The notes under the pieces: generated by a model
Seen by the model: only the letters and a program-made list of their open reading frames with translations
Database searches by the model: none
Told to the model about the DNA's origin: nothing
Program-made: the position numbers and the translations under genes
In this document: positions 11,100-21,318 of the stretch, one piece after another
Numbering within the stretch: the stretch's first letter is position 1
How the letters are laid out: every line of letters starts with the position of its first letter
Assembly: GCA_030789695.1 (NCBI GenBank)
Contig: CM061132.1
Span: 29,483,858-29,547,857, forward strand
Length of the DNA stretch: 64,000 bases
Origin: Scilla litardierei
Lineage: Eukaryota > Streptophyta > Magnoliopsida > Asparagales > Asparagaceae
Direction: 5' to 3'

Positions 11100-12477
11100 A
11101 TGGGCACTAATCATCTTAGGAAAGCTCAAAGAAAGGATATGTGGGTGTTGTGTTGCCACTGGACCTTATAAGCTACTAAATGTTTATTATTAAAAGTTGA
11201 GTAGGACACATTAGGGCCAATTTTCCTTAAGATTTTGAATGGACTAGTACCATGAGCTTACAATTTCTTTAAGGTTTCAGAAGAAAACTGCTCAGGTTTG
11301 ATTCGTATCATTACATAGTCACCTGTATTAAATTCTTTGAACGTCCGTGCACATCTGTAATAGCATTATATTGTTTATTGCTAGAATAAATTTTCATGTT
11401 GATCTCTTTTTGTAAATCATAAATGTGTAGGCAAATGATTCAGTTGACTCTGATACGTTATGCTGATGCGACATGGAAATGAGGCTTATAGGCTTCCTAG
11501 GTTTATATCCATGAACAACTTCAAATGGACTCATGCAGTGGACCTATTCACTAAACTATAATATGCAAAATCAGTGGTCGGTAACATCAGATCCTAATTC
11601 TTAAGATTCTAACCCACTAAACATACTTTAAACTTCAGTTCACTATTTCAATTTGGCCATCGGTCTGAGCAGTTGAGAATTTAGCTTAGTGCTCATCATG
11701 TGCTATATGATTTTCCCAAGGTAACTCATGAATTTCATATCTATATCTGAAACAATTGTTTTAGATAAACCATGAAATTGATCAATCTCATCAAAATAGA
11801 GTCTAGCATGTGAGATACGTCAGAGATTTTAGAACATGGGATAAAATGTGACATTTTTAAAGATCAGTCTACTACAACAGAAACAGAGTCATGTGTCTTG
11901 GACGTGGATGTAAGTTATAACACAGAATCCATACTGACATCTTGCCAGAGATAATCAGGCACTGGCAATGATGTATAGAGTCTAATGTTTTGCTTTTGAT
12001 AATAGGCCAGTTAGCAAACACGACATTACCTGACAAATCTAGCAACATCGCGCTTAAGTCTCGGCTAAACTGATTCTCTACGGCTTTTATCATTTTATTC
12101 TGTTCAAAATGTCCTGATAAACCCCCCAACATGAATCACCCAAATTATGAAATCTTTCACATACGTACGTAAAATACACAACTGGATGGCACTAAATAGA
12201 TATCCATTCTATAGGAAATAATTATATATCTCTCGAACTGACTCGTCTTGAAGAGTTTTATAGGTCTTGTTAAAATCAGAGCATGATGTGGTCTTTCTTG
12301 ATCCTCTCGAATGCAATAACCTTAACACTCATAGCAGTCAGTAAAGTGACTTTACGGTTGAGTGCATCGACAGTCTCATTCGCAATCATTGCTTTATGAT
12401 TAAGGACAAATGTATATTCTTGAAGAATTTCGATCCAATGATCATGTCTAGAATTCAGTTTTTTTTGAAATTGAGGT
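11100..12477 (-). pseudogene. Ty3/gypsy pol remnant: end of RNase H plus integrase
   Basis: Read on the minus strand, from about 12477 downward. First is the C-terminal end of RNase H (RHDHWIEILQEYTFVLNHKA, then a decayed ADALSRK motif). Next comes a decayed integrase zinc-binding region (HVGGLSGHFEQNKMIKAVE), with its cysteines lost. The integrase core follows, including VSMDSVL, HDSVSVVVD and SHFIPCSKISDVSHM. The TDGQIEIVN motif carrying the catalytic glutamate and a SPFEVVHGYKPRKP motif come after it, and the GPF-like region (KEFNTGDYVMIRIKPEQFSS) is near 11340-11270. Many stops and frameshifts make it non-functional. Its upstream edge is abrupt at the LTR, showing an internal deletion of gag, PR and RT. 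Confidence 0.8.
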
Positions 12478-12549
12478 ATTTTAAGGCTTTGGATCCGAGA
12501 ATAAGAGAAATTCTTATGGTAGGAGATATTGTCTCACCAAGAAGTTGAC

Positions 12550-12987
12550 TGTTACAATTAGGGTTTGTGGTCTTGAGAGGCAAATCTGTAAATTCTGGGC
12601 ACATGAGTAAATCTGTAATTTTGTGGGTCTAGGGGACAGATTTGTAATTTTGGATAAAAACCCTAGGTAATGGATATTATGGTAATTTATGGGTGTCGGC
12701 TCAATAGGAGTTTTATTATAAATAAAGGGGAGATTAGATAGGGATGTGTATGTGGAGTTTTGAGAAGAATTGGGAATTTTTCTCTTATTTAGAGATTGCG
12801 GCTTCGTCTTGGAGAAGCTTGGGAGAGTGCAGCCCTCTCTCGAATCGGTGACTTGGGAGATAGAGTCCCTTTCGAAATAACTCATCTTTATCTTGTATCA
12901 CTGTCTATTATCAATAAAAATCCTACCATTTTCCATTTTCCACATAAAGCCCTAATTTCATCTTATTTCCTTTTGCGAATCGTATCG
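12550..12987 (+). repeat. 5' LTR of the nested gag-only element
   Basis: 438 bp starting TGTTACAATTAGGG. The final CA has mutated to CG at 12987, next to the primer site. Confidence 0.85.
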
Positions 12988-13017
12988 AGTGGTATCAGAG
13001 CAACGATTTTGGTATTA

Positions 13018-13832
13018 ATGGCTATATATCCGAAGAATTCCATTGACAAAAGTTTCTCTTTCATGGGCGAAAGCTTGGAACGGTTCAGATTGAATATGAA
13101 GCAAATCTTTAAGGAGTTTAATGAAAGTCTTTGAGGAGCTCGAGGTAGAGGATGCGGTAGAGGAGGAAGCCGTCAAGCTAGATCTGAAGACAAACAAAGA
13201 CATCGGCTCAAATTTGGGCAACATCGGTGATAACAACTCAGATCCGGGGCCAAAAGCGATGCCTTTAGACAAGGAGATCCATCCCAAGGATGAGTCGGCT
13301 TCAGATCTTAATGGTGACGACGACAAAATAGGAATCATGACTCCGAGGATGCGACAAACAACTAACTGTAGGGCGACGCGTCCTCCCTCCTTTACATCAA
13401 ACCCCTGGCTGCTCCCGGGGGTTGGCCAAGCCACTGCAGTGCCTTGGTGGACCGCTACTCTGCAGGGCCTGCAGGGGCCTTGTCGCTTCCTTGCATGCCT
13501 GTCAGGGCCCGCTCATTGACTTGCATGTCCTCCATGGCTTGTTCGTAGTCCTTTAGGGCTTGCCATGATGCGTCGACACTTTTGCAGAGCTCCAAGGTCC
13601 ATAGTTTGCATATGAGCTAACTCATGAGTTTCGGCATCCGTGTTTTAGGCGCAAAGGACCTTCGGCTGGGCTAAACAATCACCTTGGAGTCTATCCACGC
13701 TTTGTGGAGGACGATAGAGACACTGGGTGGCCGTTTGATCCAGGAGGAGACGCGCACTAACAGTCGAAAAGGAGTGGTCCATACACTTCATGCACCATCT
13801 TGAGAACAAGATGGTTTTTAGGGGTGCAGTAA
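13018..13832 (+). pseudogene. Degenerate gag remnant of the nested element
   Basis: An ATG 24 bp past the primer site starts a short frame (MAIYPKNSIDKSFSFMGESL) that soon stops. An acidic stretch follows in a second frame from 13121 (FEELEVEDAVEEEAVKLD). After it comes a GC-rich part with repeated GGGCCTGCAGGGGCC-like motifs, matching the composition of the Pro/Gly-rich part of the other gag genes here. No gag core domain or zinc knuckle could be found, so this is a deletion derivative. The final 35 bp carry the relic pol tail. Confidence 0.6.
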
Positions 13833-14272
13833 TGTTACGGTTAGGGTTTATGACCATGAATGGTAAATCTGCAAATTCTGTGAACAAGTCAATTTCTAAT
13901 TTTGTGGGTTCAGGGGCATATTTGTAATTTTGGATAAAAACATTAGATTAGTGGTATTATGGTAATTTTGGGGGTAACAACTCAATAGGAGTCTTATTAT
14001 AAATAAATAGGAGATTAGAGAGGGATGTGTATGTTGTGGAGTTTTGAGACAAATTGGAAATTTCCCTTTTATTTTGAGATTGCGGCTTTGTCTCGAAGAA
14101 AAGCTTGGGAGAGCATGGTCTCCTCTCGAATCGGTGGCTTGGGAGAGAGTTCCTCTTGAAAGAACTTATCCTTGTCTTGTATCCCCGTCTATTATCAATA
14201 CAAATCCTACATTTTTCCCCCTTTTCCACAAAAGCCCTAATTTCATCTTGTTTCCTCTTGCGAATCGTATCA
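13833..14272 (+). repeat. 3' LTR of the nested gag-only element
   Basis: 440 bp, TGTTACGGTTAGGG to CGAATCGTATCA, followed by the TTGAC duplication. Divergence from the 5' LTR is clearly greater than in the two TR-GAG copies. Confidence 0.85.
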
Positions 14273-14997
14273 TTGACTTCCCGTCAACGAAGAACTTTCT
14301 CTGGTTTTGAGGTTTAACCACTTAAAATTTTTCATTGATTATTAAAATCAGTTAAAATTATTTATAGGCTTACAACTCATAGCAACCCCACCTCCCAACT
14401 GATATGGGCCTAAACTTATTACATAATAATAAAAAGAAACGAAAACCAATCAAGTGGCTCCACCTAGGCCGAACCCATCTATAATGAACTAGGTTAAGCC
14501 TCCCGTCTCCGTATGCTCATGTACACTAGTATGTCCCCATCAGGCGGAGAGAGAGAACCAGCTATGAAAGACGATCATCGACGCTTTGGCATCGTCACCG
14601 CTGCTTCATTAAGAACTAATATGAAGGACGAACACCATCGCAATTGATGATATGAAGGGCGAGCACCGCCGCTGCTGTGAGATTATCATCGCGACCGCCT
14701 TGATCACCTGGGGTGAAAGAGAGGAGGGACTACGACTACAAGAGAGAGAAGAGAGAAGCAGCGAGTGGGTGCAGTGGGGGCGGGATTATATAATTAGGTA
14801 ATGGGTTTGGCTTTGGGTTATGAACGTGGTTGAAATTTAAAAAAGTGCGGCACATGCATATATATTTAAATATATTCATAAAAATATAGATAAATCCAAA
14901 ATCAAAACCTAAACAAAACCATCGAAACTAACGAAAGTTGCCGAAACCAATTTTTTATAAAAGGACTGAAACCGAGCTCTTTAAACTTGCTTACAAC

Positions 14998-17122
14998 ATT
15001 GTGACAAGTAAATACTATCATTGCCATATGATCTGCAGCACGGTTGCACCCCATTATGATATGACATCTTGAAAATGCGTAGTCTTAAGCATCCTCCTCA
15101 TGCTGTCATTGTTCCAGACCCCCAATCTCCTGTTTCTTCATTGGTGCGTAGGATGCCTAAATACTGAAGAATGACTAGTATGAGCTTGAGGTGAATCTTG
15201 TTATGTAACTGACTTCATCTAATCAAATGGCTCAAAACAAAAGAGGTGACTTCTTGCGGGCATGGTATATTAGACTTCCTGCTTTTATTGCATCATAAGA
15301 GCCATTGGATCATAAGATCCTTTCAGCTCAAATTGTTGGATCATAAGATTCATGCAATCCAGTGATGGATAAGAATCATGTATGAATATCTGTATCATGA
15401 AGTGTAATTTTGGGATAATGCTATCCTCTTTGTTGAAAAGAAAGTGGCCTATCATAATGTGATGCTTTCTACCACTTCGATTTTGAGAAGAGCCTTGTGC
15501 ATGATGAGTTGATACCTTTCGAGGTACTATGCCTGTCTTTGGCATTGACCTTACTTTGTTTGTATCCAATCAACTTGCTTAAGATGGGATGGGTGGTTTG
15601 GGTTGCCTATGTGAAAGGATCTTCTCTTGGAAGTTTGTCTATACAAGGATAGTCTATCCGTAAAATGCTAGTATGGATCTGTTAACATCATTGTGCATCA
15701 GATGAGAAGGGTTGGAAAGACGTATGTTTTTCCCTTTCTCTTGCAAGGGCTCGGTGGTGCTTGATATTTTCTTTATCCTCTCATCGTGCTTCTTTTTCTA
15801 TGACATGAAACTTCATGGTAAAAAATGGTCGGTTGACCTTTCCATGGGATAACAATCAAGGGTTCACTGTACTGCATTCCCTTGAACATAGATTCCTTAG
15901 CCTGGAATCTGGGACAAACACCCATGGGGTTGGGGCTGCGGTGCGTTGATACCTAGTTGATAGTTGTAAATCATTGTTACCGTGGAGCTTTTTAACATCT
16001 ATTGGCTGACCACATTTTGATGCTAACAGGCTTTGATCCTCTCCTCCATTATTTGCATATTCACTAGTTGTTTGGCATCAGTTAGCTCACTTTTATTTCT
16101 TAATTCCTTAGCCCTGTGGTTTACTTTGCCAGAGCATCTTTAAAGGTTCCACAGTAAGCTTAGGCCAATGTGGGACTGGGAGTGAGCAGACATGGAGTGA
16201 ACTACTTGGGCTTCATGGGTTGATGACTGGACCGATTTGCAAAACAAAACCTTAAAGTGCCCTACATTGATCAATATGGGATTTATTGATGTATTACACA
16301 CTAGCACAATGCTTCCTACTCACTGTGGTTTGATCCCCTTTTGCAAACTGAAGATAAAATATAGCAATTCTATTATCTTGTTGTGCAATCAAATGCTTAT
16401 TCTAATTTGATATGGAACAGTTAACTCTCCCTCATCTCATAGAAAAACATGATCAACAAAGAAAGTAGAAAGATGATATTTCTATTTCATTTATACGAAG
16501 CATTCCATAAGAGAGTAAATATGTAAATAGCGGTAAGAACAATTGAGACCCAATTGTGCTTAACCTCATTTTGAAAGTTGTTTTGATGAACTTAATCGTA
16601 TGCCATAATTAAATATTACTCTGTTGGCTTATCTTTAACTTGAAAAACAAATTATAATCATATAATTATTTTGTGAATTTCCTTGGGAGAGTTTATGATC
16701 TGCTTCTTCTTTATTGAGTACTGCAAACTTAATGTAAAAAAATTCTTATAATATCACAACACGATATTCTTACTATTGCATAACATTGATTACATTTATT
16801 CTGCTCCTGCTTTCACAGTTAATAGTATAGTAACCACTGCTTTTGCAAATGGTTTGTAGAAATAAAAAATCTATATTGACTAATCATAATTATATAAGAA
16901 ACCATCCTTTCAAAAAGACGATGCGATTCAACAGAATGGATGCATGTAGCATGTTATAATAAGTGGATGGTTTCACATTCTGATGAGCTTCCTCTAGAAG
17001 AACTCAGGCAATCTCAACAATGTTATTTATATCATGTGTTGATTGTATTCATAATCATGACAGGCATAAAATGCACAGAAGCACGACATACACTGCTAGT
17101 AAACAAAGGCATGAACTATAGC
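14998..17122. other. 3' flank of the RRM gene, no further gene seen
   Basis: This stretch lies downstream of the minus-strand stop codon at 17123. It should hold the 3' UTR and intergenic DNA. A minus-strand AATAAA (16795-16800), about 325 bp past the stop, is a candidate poly(A) signal. No TE proteins or terminal repeats were recognised in the remainder. Confidence 0.55.
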
Positions 17123-17327
17123 TCACTTATCCTTCTTTTCTTCATTCTTCTTTGGGTAGAAACGTCTCGCCCACAAATGCTTCCCTCCTGTCATGAACTT
17201 TACCTTCAGATTTCCATTTAGGATGCGCTGGACCGTGGCCAAAGAATAGAACGAAACATGAGCAAATAGTGGGGGCTTATTCCCTTTTGGTTTCTGAATG
17301 TTCACCGCTTCCACATCCCCGTAATTC
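17123..17327 (-). CDS. RRM-type RNA-binding protein, last exon (exon 2)
   Basis: The minus-strand exon begins after acceptor ...cttgtgaag| at 17327 and ends at TGA 17125-17123. It encodes the second half of an RNA recognition motif. NYGDVEAVNIQKPKGNKPP leads into the RNP1-like strand LFAHVSFYS, then ATVQRILNGNLKVKFMTGGK, HLWARRF and a lysine-rich end. It completes codon-for-codon the half RRM at the end of exon 1 (58331): AG from exon 1 plus G from exon 2 makes the Arg codon. The joined coding sequence is 1023 nt, 340 residues. The family resembles plant proteins with an N-terminal helical region and a C-terminal RRM; I recognise the pattern but not a gene name. Role: RNA binding, inferred from the domain only. 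Confidence 0.85.
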
Positions 17328-19462
17328 CTTCACAAGTTAAAACAAAGTTGAATTCAAATTATTGCTTCAGTAAAGGTTTCAAAATATGGATTTCTAGTAG
17401 ATTCGTATCTATTGTACATGCAAGGGTGTAAAACGAGATGCAAAATTACTACTTACTCCCTTGCCTTGTGTCTAGGCTTGTTTGATGCATAAGCTCTAGG
17501 GTTATTGGTTTCTTCTTTTGGGAGATATACTTTTTATCAGTCAGATCATCTATTTGTTGGCCTATGCCTTTATCCTCTATTTGTTTACTTATCATTCTGT
17601 CACACCTATCTACAGTATTGTTGTCATTCCAAATGTGATAGATATTCTCATTGGAGAAACATCGGAAAATTACATCCTTTAAGGTGCTCTATTAAGGTGG
17701 GGGGCAGTGAATGGTGTATATTTCCTTACGATAGTTAGAGGGCACTGAAAGCCGCATCAAAGACCTTGAGGCTAGTACCAAAACTTACAAGTAACCATGG
17801 ATATTTTCATTTGTGCATTCATCGTTCATGTGATGTATCGAACAAATAATTAGATGGTCTGATTAGAGGAATTTTTTATTAATTGATTAGATAGTCTTTA
17901 AGTCATATCAACAATTTGCTGTCTTTGTCTTAATCTGGTTTAGAAATAAGTCTTCTCCTACATATAACTTTGTACAATTTCAAGAATGTTTCAACCATGG
18001 AAGCCTTTTCATGAAGAATGGTTTACTCTTTGACCCTACATCTATAATCAGGTATTCCCTTAAAAAATGATCCCTATCATCATATCTTGCCACCTTTCTC
18101 TTGGAGTGGATTGTTTCTGGTCTGTCTTACGTCATATTATATATTTGCAGGAAATAATGGGTTTCTTATCTCATTGGACTCAGTATCTCTTATGGTGACG
18201 GGTTCTTTGGTTAAAATTGGGCGCATTGTGCTTTTTGGGATCCGATTCATTGTCAAATAGTCCATATGCCCTTAGACTGTCAACATCATATGACTTGTTC
18301 AAAGTATCCAACTCATTGCCAGCATCTTCTGCTGGCAACTAGGGTATTAAAATTAACGACAGATTATTGTCAATACTATCAAACGGACATGGAGAAAATC
18401 CTAATTTTTCAATCAAACATCTTCAAGAATTGATTAGTTGAGTACGGATGATCTGGCCACATGTATAAGTTGTTCAATATGATTTCTGCATACACAGTAT
18501 TCTGTCCATTCATTTTAAGCATCTGATGACCAAGATCTTAATGTCTCAGTTTACAAACCCCAGGAATACAGAACTTCAGTTTGAAAGTAATTTATAATTT
18601 CTTTCGATTTATCTAGGATATAGATACATCTTTTAAGCAATGTAATTAAGAATATTTCTGTATCAAACTCACTTCAAAAAGGGGCTAGGCTTTACATCAT
18701 AGACATCAATCTTGAAATTGGGTACACCAGATAAGATAAAGCAAGGACAAAACATCACATCACATCCTTAAAAAGGAGAATATGGGGGAATTTGCTACAT
18801 AAGTACATATGTAAGGACATATTCTTAAAAGCAAGATATGGACATAGCTCCACACAAACGGGCATGCATGAGTAGGGCATTTTTATCAAAAGCAGAAACA
18901 TAAAACAACATCAAATATTAATGCGTAATGTCTGTAGATTCTATTTTTGAAACCAAAGAAAGATATATAGTTACTGTGGTGATTTGGCAGTGAGTAGGAC
19001 ATGTTTACTAAAATTAAAAATAGAGAAACCAAAAAAATCTCAATGAAGAACATGTATATGTTTTAACCTTTAACCGAAGAAAGATATCTAATAGTCTTGT
19101 CCAATACCTGACCTACGTACAAGGTCATGAGTCTCTGAACATGTTTAGGAGGTGTTTAGGTTGCATAAAAACAGTCTCCACAACAAACATTTGGGAGATA
19201 TTTTCATGCACTAAAAACTTTACAATCTATTTTAAAAGATTTTATACATGTCTACTTAAGTTCAAAATATACGGTTGTGGGTCTTTCTTCTTTCTAAATG
19301 GATTAGTATGAAAATGCAGGTAGCCAAGGAACTTATGATTGTAAGAGGTGAGAATTACAATGTGGTTCCCCACACCCCTGGGAACAAATATGGGATAGGG
19401 TCAATGTGAGTGGCGTGGGTGTTTGGTGGGGGTTGAGAACATTAATAGAGTGTATACAATGA
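17328..19462. other. Acceptor-proximal intron DNA, no TE identified
   Basis: About 2.1 kb of ordinary AT-rich sequence. Short open segments lack recognisable domains, and no terminal repeats were seen. It may be the original intron sequence. Confidence 0.55.
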
Positions 19463-19552
19463 TACATATACATATATATATATATGTATATGTATATATA
19501 TGTATGTATATATATATGTATATATATGTATATATATATATGTATATATATG

Positions 19553-19584
<32 letters not shown>

Positions 19585-19586
19585 TA
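19463..19586. repeat. TA/TATG-rich low-complexity tract
   Basis: Irregular runs of (TA)n broken by TATG, directly abutting the copia solo LTR. The Tyr/Ile-rich open frame across it is an artefact. Confidence 0.9.
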
Positions 19587-21061
19587 TGTTAGTGGTTGTG
19601 CCCTAGGCCAAATATTTGGACCTTTATGTTATGTCATTTTCATTTATAAAATGTTTCTCTTATTATTGTTATTATTATATTGCTTGCATGTTTCTTTATA
19701 ATAATGTTTGAATAGTTGTTTATGCTATTTTAAGCATCTCTAGTCATTCATCAGTAATGGTTTAATGAAGAATTAAGACTAGTATGAGTTTGATAGATAA
19801 TTATGAGATAATTATATGTATGGTGATACAAATCAAACTTATAGGTACTTGTTGGAGAACATGTACTGGATAGACTCGCTATGAGATCATTACATGGATT
19901 AGTGTCATAAATGATCTCATAATAGTTATGTCATTGAATCCTTCGACCTGAGCTCATCACAGTTTCCTACATAAGGAACATCATATTTTGACATAATCAA
20001 ACGTTATCTTTAATCAGATAATCATAAAGGTTATGATCGAATATGATGTGAATTATGCAGAGGAAAGTGAATGAACAAGATGGAATTTGTCCCTCCCCTA
20101 TGAGAGATATCTAATGGGCCCCTCGATAAGTAGGACTGAGAAATGCATGGTCATGCTCAAATGAATGTCATTTGATTTATCAGTCTACTTAGAAAGCGAG
20201 AAATTAAATGTTTGAACTATATAAGTATGACATTGCCCATGACTTATGTTCAAATAAGATATTGTGTGACAAAAGGATAATGACATGTTCTATTGGTTAG
20301 GTTAATATCGGACTAACGATATTCTGTTTAATTGGGTAGTCAAAATGTCTTGCTAGAGACCAATTATGACTTGTGGGCTTCTAATGAGATTAGGCCCACT
20401 GCCAATTTAATATGAGCCTATTGGGTCGCACACAAAGAACGAATTGGATAGGATAGGGTTTAAACATAATTTCGAATATGATTTGAAATTCGTAATAAGG
20501 TGAAATATCTTAACCGTCAGATATCGTATCTCGTTAAGATATTATCCCTAAGATATCGTCGCTTAACTGAAATACGTTAATGTGTTAACGTGGGATTCTC
20601 TAAGATAGCGTCGCATAAATGAATATGGTTAATGGGTTAACGTAGGATTCTATATAAGATATAGAATCACGATTTTCAGTTTTACGTTTTTTTTATCTCC
20701 TCCGTTTTTGAGAAAAACAAAGAGCGAGAGAAACACTAGTTGCGGCAAAGGAGCTAGCACCCTCGCAAGTCCTGTTCGTGACGTTCGCGTGTGGATACCG
20801 ATTGAGGGTGGTCGTTCGCAGAACAACACCTATAGTCCGGCAGATTCAGATCGTCGACAGATTCAGATCGTCGCAGCACCTATAGTCCGGCAGATTCAGA
20901 TCGTCGACTGATTCAGATCGTCGCAGCACCTATAGTCCGACAGATTCAGATCGTCAAAAAGGTTAGTAATCTATTCGAATTAATTAGAATCGCATGGATC
21001 TTGGTAGGTTTCTATTTTCCGCTGCGTATAAATTAGTTGTACTATGATAGAAATCCTAACT
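19587..21061 (+). mobile_element. Copia-type solo LTR inserted in a TA tract
   Basis: It starts TGTTAGTGGTTGTGCCCTAGG and ends with CCGCTGCG...AGAAATCCTAAC, the two ends of a widespread plant copia LTR class. Inside are the ATTAGGCCCACT...GGGTCGCACACAAAG block, GTTAAGATAT repeats, and a GC-rich transcribed-leader-like part (GGAGCTAGCACCCTCG). No internal coding domain follows, and TA repeats flank both sides, so it looks like a solo LTR. The TA flanks make the target duplication ambiguous. The terminal CA seems lost or mutated. Confidence 0.72.
20827..20955. repeat. 50-bp tandem repeat inside the solo LTR
   Basis: Two full units start at 20827 and 20877, and a partial third starts at 20927. 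Each begins CACCTATAGTCCG and contains two copies of AGATTCAGATCGTCG. They lie in the leader-like part of the LTR. Confidence 0.95.
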
Positions 21062-21080
21062 ATATATATATATATATGGG

Positions 21081-21239
21081 ATTAATGGGTATCATACGCC
21101 ATATGAGAGCCTCTCTCATACGCCCTCTCACATAAAGCACCCAAGTACAACCAAGTACAAGCCCATGTGGGCTTGTACTTGGGTGCTTTATGTGAGAGGG
21201 CGTATGAGAGAGGCTCTCATATGGCGTATGATAGCCATT

Positions 21240-21242
<3 letters not shown>
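21081..21242. mobile_element. Foldback MITE with near-perfect long inverted arms
   Basis: The left end ATTAATGGGTATCATACGCC and the inverted right end AATAATGGCTATCATACGCC start arms of about 75 bp that pair almost perfectly, meeting at CCCATGTGGG. One arm carries an extra CAAGTACAAC copy. It sits inside a TA microsatellite (21061-21077 and 21244-21315). Related copies are at 23929-24113 and 62371-62478. Confidence 0.85.

Positions 21243-21243
<1 letters not shown>

Positions 21244-21315
<72 letters not shown>
21244..21315. repeat. (TA)n microsatellite
   Basis: About 35 TA units directly right of the foldback MITE. Confidence 0.97.

Positions 21316-21318
<3 letters not shown>

Larger units (their letters stand above)
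12550..14272 (+). mobile_element. Small gag-only Ty3-type LTR element nested in another LTR
   Basis: The 438-bp LTR at 12550-12987 and the 440-bp LTR at 13833-14272 share TGTTAC...ATCGTATC ends and large internal blocks. A perfect 5-bp target duplication TTGAC lies at 12545-12549 and 14273-14277. A primer site GTGGTATCAGAGCAACG follows the 5' LTR. The internal region is only 845 bp. Just before the 3' LTR is the segment CACCATCTTGAGAACAAGATGG, a diverged form of the CACCTTGAGGACAAGGTGG tail of the other Ty3 elements in the window. The insertion split the right LTR of the minus-strand Ty3 element. Confidence 0.88.
10474..14542 (-). mobile_element. Internally deleted Ty3/gypsy element, minus strand
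   Basis: Two diverged LTR copies bound the element. The left copy is 10474-10857 (tgatgtag ... tatatca). The right copy is split by a later insertion into about 12478-12549 and 14278-14542 (ending ccccatca). Both share the segment around TTGACTTCTCGTCAAC/TTGACTTCCCGTCAAC, a CTTATTACATAATAATAAAAAGAAA block and the tail. Between them, on the minus strand, lie the end of RNase H and the integrase. Gag, protease and reverse transcriptase are missing between the right LTR and RNase H. No clear target duplication remains. The exact outer limits are uncertain. Confidence 0.72.
10145..14989. mobile_element. Old hAT-like element, host of a nested Ty3 insertion
   Basis: The left end CAACGTTAGAGGTTTCAGCC and the inverted right end CAAGTTTAAAGAGCTCGGTTTCAG resemble each other. 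The flanks CTCACAGC (10137-10144) and CTTACAAC (14990-14997) match at 6 of 8 positions, as for a decayed 8-bp hAT target duplication. CCGAAACC motifs near both ends recall the hAT family at 34814 and 48303. Its own sequence is limited to about 10145-10473 and 14543-14989; the rest is the nested Ty3 material. No transposase was seen. Confidence 0.55.

Noticed and set aside
20827..20955. 50-bp direct repeats as a possible regulatory or CRISPR-like array
   Set aside because: Only 2.6 units within a copia LTR; simple tandem duplication.
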